This document shows, in pieces, positions 63,143-64,000 of a DNA stretch of 64,000 nt. The position numbers were made by a program, and so were the translations under genes. Every line of letters starts with the position of its first letter. The first letter of the stretch is position 1. Under the pieces are notes generated by a model that was not told the origin of the DNA, ran no database searches, and saw only the letters and a list, made by a program, of their open reading frames with translations. Source of the DNA: Pseudomonas sp. NFIX28. Its GTDB lineage: Bacteria > Pseudomonadota > Gammaproteobacteria > Pseudomonadales > Pseudomonadaceae. Where the stretch lies: NCBI RefSeq assembly GCF_900107395.1, contig NZ_FNPW01000012.1:62001-126000 (forward strand), written 5' to 3'.

Positions 63143-64000
63143 TGAGCGCCCCTGTCCTGACCACCCTGCTGGTGGCGAATCGCGGCGAGATCGCCTGCCG
63201 CGTGATGCGCACCGCCAAGGCCCTGGGCCTGACCACCGTGGCCGTGCACAGCGCCACCGACCGTGACGCCCGCCACAGCCGCGAAGCCGATCTGCGGGTC
63301 GACCTGGGCGGCAGCAAGGCTGCCGACAGCTACCTGCAGATCGACAAGCTGATCGCCGCGGCCAAGGCCAGCGGCGCCCAGGCGATTCACCCGGGCTACG
63401 GCTTTCTATCGGAAAACGCCGGCTTCGCCCGCGCCATCGAGGCCGCCGGCCTGATCTTCCTCGGCCCGCCGGCGTCGGCCATCGACGCCATGGGCAGCAA
63501 GTCGGCGGCCAAGGCCCTGATGGAAACCGCCGGCGTGCCGCTGGTGCCCGGTTACCACGGCGAAGCCCAGGACTTGGAAACCTTCCGTGTCGCCGCCGAA
63601 CGCATCGGCTACCCGGTGTTGCTCAAGGCCACCGCCGGCGGTGGCGGCAAGGGCATGAAAGTGGTCGAAGACGTCAGCCAGCTGGCCGAAGCCCTGGCCT
63701 CGGCCCAGCGTGAAGCGCAGTCGTCGTTCGGCGATTCGCGGATGCTGGTGGAAAAGTACGTGCTCAAGCCGCGCCACGTGGAAATCCAGGTGTTCGCCGA
63801 CCAGCACGGCAACTGCCTGTACCTCAACGAACGCGACTGCTCGATCCAGCGACGCCACCAGAAAGTCGTCGAAGAAGCCCCCGCCCCCGGCCTGAGCGTG
63901 GAACAGCGCAAGGCCATGGGCGAAGCGGCGGTGCGCGCGGCGCAGGCCATCGGGTATGTCGGTGCCGGCACCGTGGAATTCCTGCTGGATTCGCGCGGCG
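63142..64000 (+). CDS. liuD: Methylcrotonyl-CoA carboxylase alpha subunit, 5' part
   Basis: About 286 N-terminal residues are visible before the window ends, with no stop. This is the biotin carboxylase domain: LLVANRGEIACRVMRTAKALG (start split at residues 9-29), IHPGYGFLSENAGFARA, the ATP-grasp loop KATAGGGGKGMKVV (near residue 159), and the HVEIQVFADQHGN and ERDCSIQRRHQKVVEEAP segments. The biotinyl domain would be downstream. Together with LiuB it carboxylates methylcrotonyl-CoA. Confidence 0.96.
   Translation, partial: MSAPVLTTLLVANRGEIACRVMRTAKALGLTTVAVHSATDRDARHSREADLRVDLGGSKAADSYLQIDKLIAAAKASGAQAIHPGYGFLSENAGFARAIEAAGLIFLGPPASAIDAMGSKSAAKALMETAGVPLVPGYHGEAQDLETFRVAAERIGYPVLLKATAGGGGKGMKVVEDVSQLAEALASAQREAQSSFGDSRMLVEKYVLKPRHVEIQVFADQHGNCLYLNERDCSIQRRHQKVVEEAPAPGLSVEQRKAMGEAAVRAAQAIGYVGAGTVEFLLDSRG

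Overview
The window looks like chromosomal DNA of a fluorescent pseudomonad (Pseudomonas fluorescens/protegens/chlororaphis group). The reasons are high G+C coding sequence, a fused nuoCD, the order mnmA-hflD-purB-aceA-nuo, a complete liu (leucine/isovalerate) cluster with LiuR, a CrcY/CrcZ-type RNA directly downstream of the HMG-CoA lyase gene, and many Pseudomonas REP/REPIN palindromes. No tRNA, rRNA, CRISPR array, transposase or prophage was seen.

Layout. 1-7.1 kb: the 3' end of a monomeric NADP-isocitrate dehydrogenase gene, then nudJ, mnmA, hflD, purB, roxA, a GNAT gene and an orphan secretin-domain gene. 7.1-9 kb: isocitrate lyase (aceA), with a long, probably structured leader and an RccR-like operator. 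9.5-24.5 kb: the 13-gene nuo operon (nuoA, B, CD, E-N) for respiratory complex I, with one good promoter and one terminator. 24.7-25.4 kb: a RelE-like toxin/NadS-type antitoxin pair. 25.5-33.8 kb: a six-component GlpSTPQUV-like polyol ABC transporter on the minus strand, and a divergent AcoR/DhaR-type sigma-54 activator. Between them lie a sigma-54 promoter and an array of TGAACA half-sites. 33.9-38.5 kb: cysS, glnS, ppiB, lpxH. 38.7-43.5 kb: a marR-outer membrane factor-emrA-emrB efflux operon with two MarR-type palindromes at its promoter. 43.7-49.1 kb: tamA-tamB. 49.1-52.8 kb: a GNAT gene, xthA, a YegP-type gene, and a PstS-like/OmpA fusion gene with a Pho-box-like repeat upstream. 52.9-55.3 kb: an acyl-CoA dehydrogenase and a divergent LysR regulator. 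55.4-64 kb: liuR, liuE, the crcY RNA, an acyl-CoA synthetase, and liuA-liuB-liuC-liuD (liuD runs off the window).

Common thread. Several parts bear on carbon-source hierarchy. The CrcY-like RNA carries six A-rich AAnAAnAA motifs and has its own sigma-54 promoter and a CbrB-like upstream site. Similar motifs lie next to the start codons of the first gene of the polyol transporter operon, of its activator and of liuA, so these are candidate Hfq/Crc targets. The aceA operator suggests control by the KDPG-responsive regulator RccR. The two most distinctive, least described items are the TGAACA array/sigma-54 arrangement with an asymmetric ABC ATPase pair, and the structured region ahead of aceA. 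All function assignments come from reading sequence motifs; no search was run.
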